Source of the DNA: an uncultured Bacteroides sp.
GTDB lineage: Bacteria > Bacteroidota > Bacteroidia > Bacteroidales > Bacteroidaceae
Direction: 5' to 3'
DNA: 64,000 nt
NCBI GenBank assembly: GCA_949294185.1
Contig: CASFGA010000010.1
Span: forward strand, 1-64,000
Below, in pieces: positions 61,994 to 64,000 of the stretch. The notes beneath the pieces are model-generated. The model worked only from the letters and a program-made list of their open reading frames with translations. It searched no databases and was not told the DNA's origin. Position 1 is the first letter of the stretch; every line of letters starts with the position of its first letter. The position numbers were made by a program, and so were the translations under genes.

Positions 61994-62782
61994 CTATTCA
62001 CAGAATGCCGCCTTGATGATAAATCCGCCGGCACGGTCAATTCCCCACAGATTACCCTGTTCGTCCATCGAGATAGCCTGACCGGGGAAAGGCACCGGAT
62101 AAGTGGCCGTCCACTTCAGCGTGCTTCCGCGCTCGGGAAGCTCCAGCACATAACACTCGGCAGCGTCGTGCCCCGTACAGTAGAAGCGGCCGTCCACCAA
62201 TATGCCCCCTGAAAGACTGCACGGACGCAGGCGCTTTATCAGTTCGGCAGGAAGAACCCACGCTTCTTGCGCTCTCCACTCGTCATCGAACCTGACCAAC
62301 TGCGACCATGACACATCATAACCCGGCTGACGGGCGTAGTTTTCGTAATGCGCGAAGAAGGCATACCAACTGTTGCCCTTGCGCACCATCCATGTGCACG
62401 AGCCATAGCGGATTCCCAAGCTGACACTCGACAAGTGCTCCAATGTCCGGGCATCGAAAACCTCAATGGAACTTGTCATCGGTATCCGGGGATAATTGGA
62501 GTTGACACAATAAAGCTTGCCTTCTTCCACAAATCCGCTGTTCATGTGGATAATCGCTTCCGGGTCAGTCTCCTTCCATTCCGCAAGAGAATCCCCTTCC
62601 AGCGTATATTTTACAATGCAGCGGTTTGAAACGGCATACAGACATCCGTCGCCGACCACCGCGGCCTGCGTAGCCAAACGGTTAGGGATACGGGCCACCT
62701 CCTTATAGCCCTGCGCATGCAGACATGCGCCACAAAATAACCCTCCTGCAATGAGGAGGGTCTTGAATAAGGTCTTTTTCAT
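61994..62782 (-). CDS. Secreted propeller-like protein of unknown function
   Basis: 262 residues with a signal peptide ending near CLHAQ. The mature part reads as repeated blade-like units: GDGCLYAVSNRCIVKYTLEG, EEGKLYCVNSNYPRIPMTSS, VDGRFYCTGHDAAECYVLEL, MDEQGNLWGIDRAGGFIIKA. This pattern suggests a beta-propeller of about five blades. No catalytic motif is recognised. It lies 29 bp downstream of the DUF218 gene on the same strand, so the two probably form an operon. Confidence 0.7.
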   Translation of the reverse strand: MKKTLFKTLLIAGGLFCGACLHAQGYKEVARIPNRLATQAAVVGDGCLYAVSNRCIVKYTLEGDSLAEWKETDPEAIIHMNSGFVEEGKLYCVNSNYPRIPMTSSIEVFDARTLEHLSSVSLGIRYGSCTWMVRKGNSWYAFFAHYENYARQPGYDVSWSQLVRFDDEWRAQEAWVLPAELIKRLRPCSLSGGILVDGRFYCTGHDAAECYVLELPERGSTLKWTATYPVPFPGQAISMDEQGNLWGIDRAGGFIIKAAFCE

Positions 62783-62811
62783 CGTCTGGACTTATAAAAA
62801 AACACTTCTGA

Positions 62812-64000
62812 TTAAGGATCAATCGGTTCGGTAGGATTGATAATGAACGACTCAGGCAGCGGAACAAACTCCACGACGCGGGCAGACAGACGCTTGCCGG
62901 CACGATAAGGCACGAAGCCCAGTTCTCTCAGGCAGCGCTGAGGGAGAGAAGTTTCCGTTGCCACATCGTTGATGTGGGATTTAGAGGAAGTAGACAGCGC
63001 ATAACGGTCTGCCGGAAAGCCGTTGCGCAGCATAATGCGGGCGGCATTGCGGTAATTGGTGGTAGTGTGCCGGGCATGCGGCTCCATGATAATGGCGCTC
63101 TCTGGTATCTGCCATACCTCCATCAGATAACGCTTCATTTCTCGCGCTTCATTGTAAGGGGTATGATAAGGATGTACCCGTCCTCCCGACAGGATGATAA
63201 AGGGAGCCTGGTGCTGCCGATAAAGCATGGCGGCATAAGCCGAGCGCAACCGCCCTTCGGGACTGATGGCTTCACGCGGATCTTCCGGTCCGGCTCCAAG
63301 CACGAGTATAGCCGTATAGGGATAGGCATCCCAGTCTGTCAGCCTGATCTGCGCATAAGCCTCCCGGTTTTCCGTTTCAGAAAGCGGCTCGTAATCGAGT
63401 GCCTGCGAACGATCATTTACATCAAGCAGAATGCGCACGGCCTTCAGCGGCACGGAGTAAAAGGCCGGCGACACGCTGTTCCAACAGACAACGTTTTGTT
63501 GGCAGGCCGGAAGAATCTCTCTGACGAATCTCCGGCTGCGCACATCAAAGCCGATGGAGTCGATGGCCGGATAATTCGGCTTGCGGGCGTCTGCATACAC
63601 ATCGATGGCATAGTTCATCCCCTCGGCATCCTGACGCCAAATCCTGCGTACAAGGTCTGCACCGGTCTCCTTATACTGCTGATAACAGCCGGAGGGAATG
63701 ATATGCCTTGACAATATCCTGCCCAAAGCATTGTTGGGCTTATAGAGTCCGGCCAAAGCATCGGCAGCTTCTGTCATTTCCTCCTCAGAAAACTTCATGG
63801 CGGCAATGCGTTCCTCCGTTGTTTCCGCCTTCTCCAGACGCTGCTGCTTGTCTTGCGCCATCTGTGTCAAGGCGGAAGATGTGCGTATCAGCGAATCGGC
63901 ATCCGCAAAATGCTGAAGCAAAGAGGTGAAATAATAGTTCTTGCTCTCTATCGTATGCGGGGCAACTATCTTGTAGTCCCGCTGAATCTGTGCCTGCGCA
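62812..64000 (-). CDS. DUF218 (SanA/YdcF/ElyC-type) protein, cut by the window edge
   Basis: At least 396 codons are open up to the window edge; the start lies beyond 64000. The C-terminal DUF218 domain covers the last 190 residues: AILVLGAGPEDPREAISPEG, PFIILSGGRVHPYHTPYNEA, SAIIMEPHARHTTTNYRNA and ALSTSSKSHIND. DUF218 proteins (SanA, ElyC, YdcF) act in envelope integrity or bind nucleotides. The long N-terminal helical part, with DKQQRLEKAETTEERIAAMK, is typical of the Bacteroidetes form. The frame remains open through the last base seen, so this is a partial gene, not a short one with an internal TTG start. Confidence 0.82.
   Translation of the reverse strand, partial: AQAQIQRDYKIVAPHTIESKNYYFTSLLQHFADADSLIRTSSALTQMAQDKQQRLEKAETTEERIAAMKFSEEEMTEAADALAGLYKPNNALGRILSRHIIPSGCYQQYKETGADLVRRIWRQDAEGMNYAIDVYADARKPNYPAIDSIGFDVRSRRFVREILPACQQNVVCWNSVSPAFYSVPLKAVRILLDVNDRSQALDYEPLSETENREAYAQIRLTDWDAYPYTAILVLGAGPEDPREAISPEGRLRSAYAAMLYRQHQAPFIILSGGRVHPYHTPYNEAREMKRYLMEVWQIPESAIIMEPHARHTTTNYRNAARIMLRNGFPADRYALSTSSKSHINDVATETSLPQRCLRELGFVPYRAGKRLSARVVEFVPLPESFIINPTEPIDP

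Noticed and set aside
61635..62081. 148-codon plus-strand open frame over the small-RNA unit
   Set aside because: It runs through a promoter, a hairpin and a T tract and then antisense to the propeller gene; not credible as protein.

Overview
The window is a 64 kb chromosomal segment of a Bacteroidales bacterium, most likely Bacteroidaceae (Bacteroides or Phocaeicola type). Reasons seen in the sequence: promoters of the Bacteroidetes form (TTTG or TTG, 19-20 nt, then TAnnTTTG); many lipoproteins with acidic residues just after the lipobox cysteine; PCMD and DUF4493 domains; a fimbrillin-like protein; a hybrid two-component sensor with a periplasmic propeller; and GH43/GH51 arabinan enzymes. 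Most genes are ordinary chromosomal genes. I see no phage, insertion sequence, CRISPR array or rRNA.

Layout. 0.3-13.7 kb is housekeeping: upp; a damaged pckA (11-nt frameshifting deletion plus a 15-bp tandem duplication); a nitroreductase lipoprotein; RNase HI; argS; a stand-alone AraC DNA-binding domain; an M16 peptidase; a LOG-family protein; a minus-strand operon of antiporter, tcdA and a LolD-like ATPase; and asd.

13.9-28.1 kb is the most unusual region: nine minus-strand genes encoding six surface-type lipoproteins (PCMD, DUF4493 and calycin-like domains) and three outer-membrane beta-barrels. They form two operons whose promoters are near copies of each other (GACCTTG, 20 nt, TTACTTTGCACCCG). 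A divergent AraC-family regulator sits at the head. No SusC/SusD pair or carbohydrate-active enzyme is present, so this is not a standard polysaccharide locus. I consider it the best candidate for an undescribed envelope system.

28.4-43 kb holds a receiver/PEP-binding fusion protein, gdhA, a fimbrillin-like lipoprotein, a coiled-coil membrane protein with an S41 protease lipoprotein, and a TolC-HlyD-permease-permease export operon without an ATPase gene. 43-53 kb holds a GNAT gene, tRNA-Ser(UGA) divergent from mutS2, a Nudix hydrolase, serine dehydratase, a TrpB2-type synthase, an orphan ECF sigma factor and a membrane pyrophosphatase.

53-61.6 kb is a small arabinan-utilisation locus: GH43 arabinanase, hybrid two-component regulator, and divergent GH43 and GH51 genes, with a 12-bp direct repeat at 21-bp spacing in the control region. 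After it comes a promoter-hairpin-T-tract unit that looks like a roughly 60-nt small RNA. The window ends in a secreted propeller-like protein and a DUF218 (SanA/YdcF-type) protein cut by the window edge.
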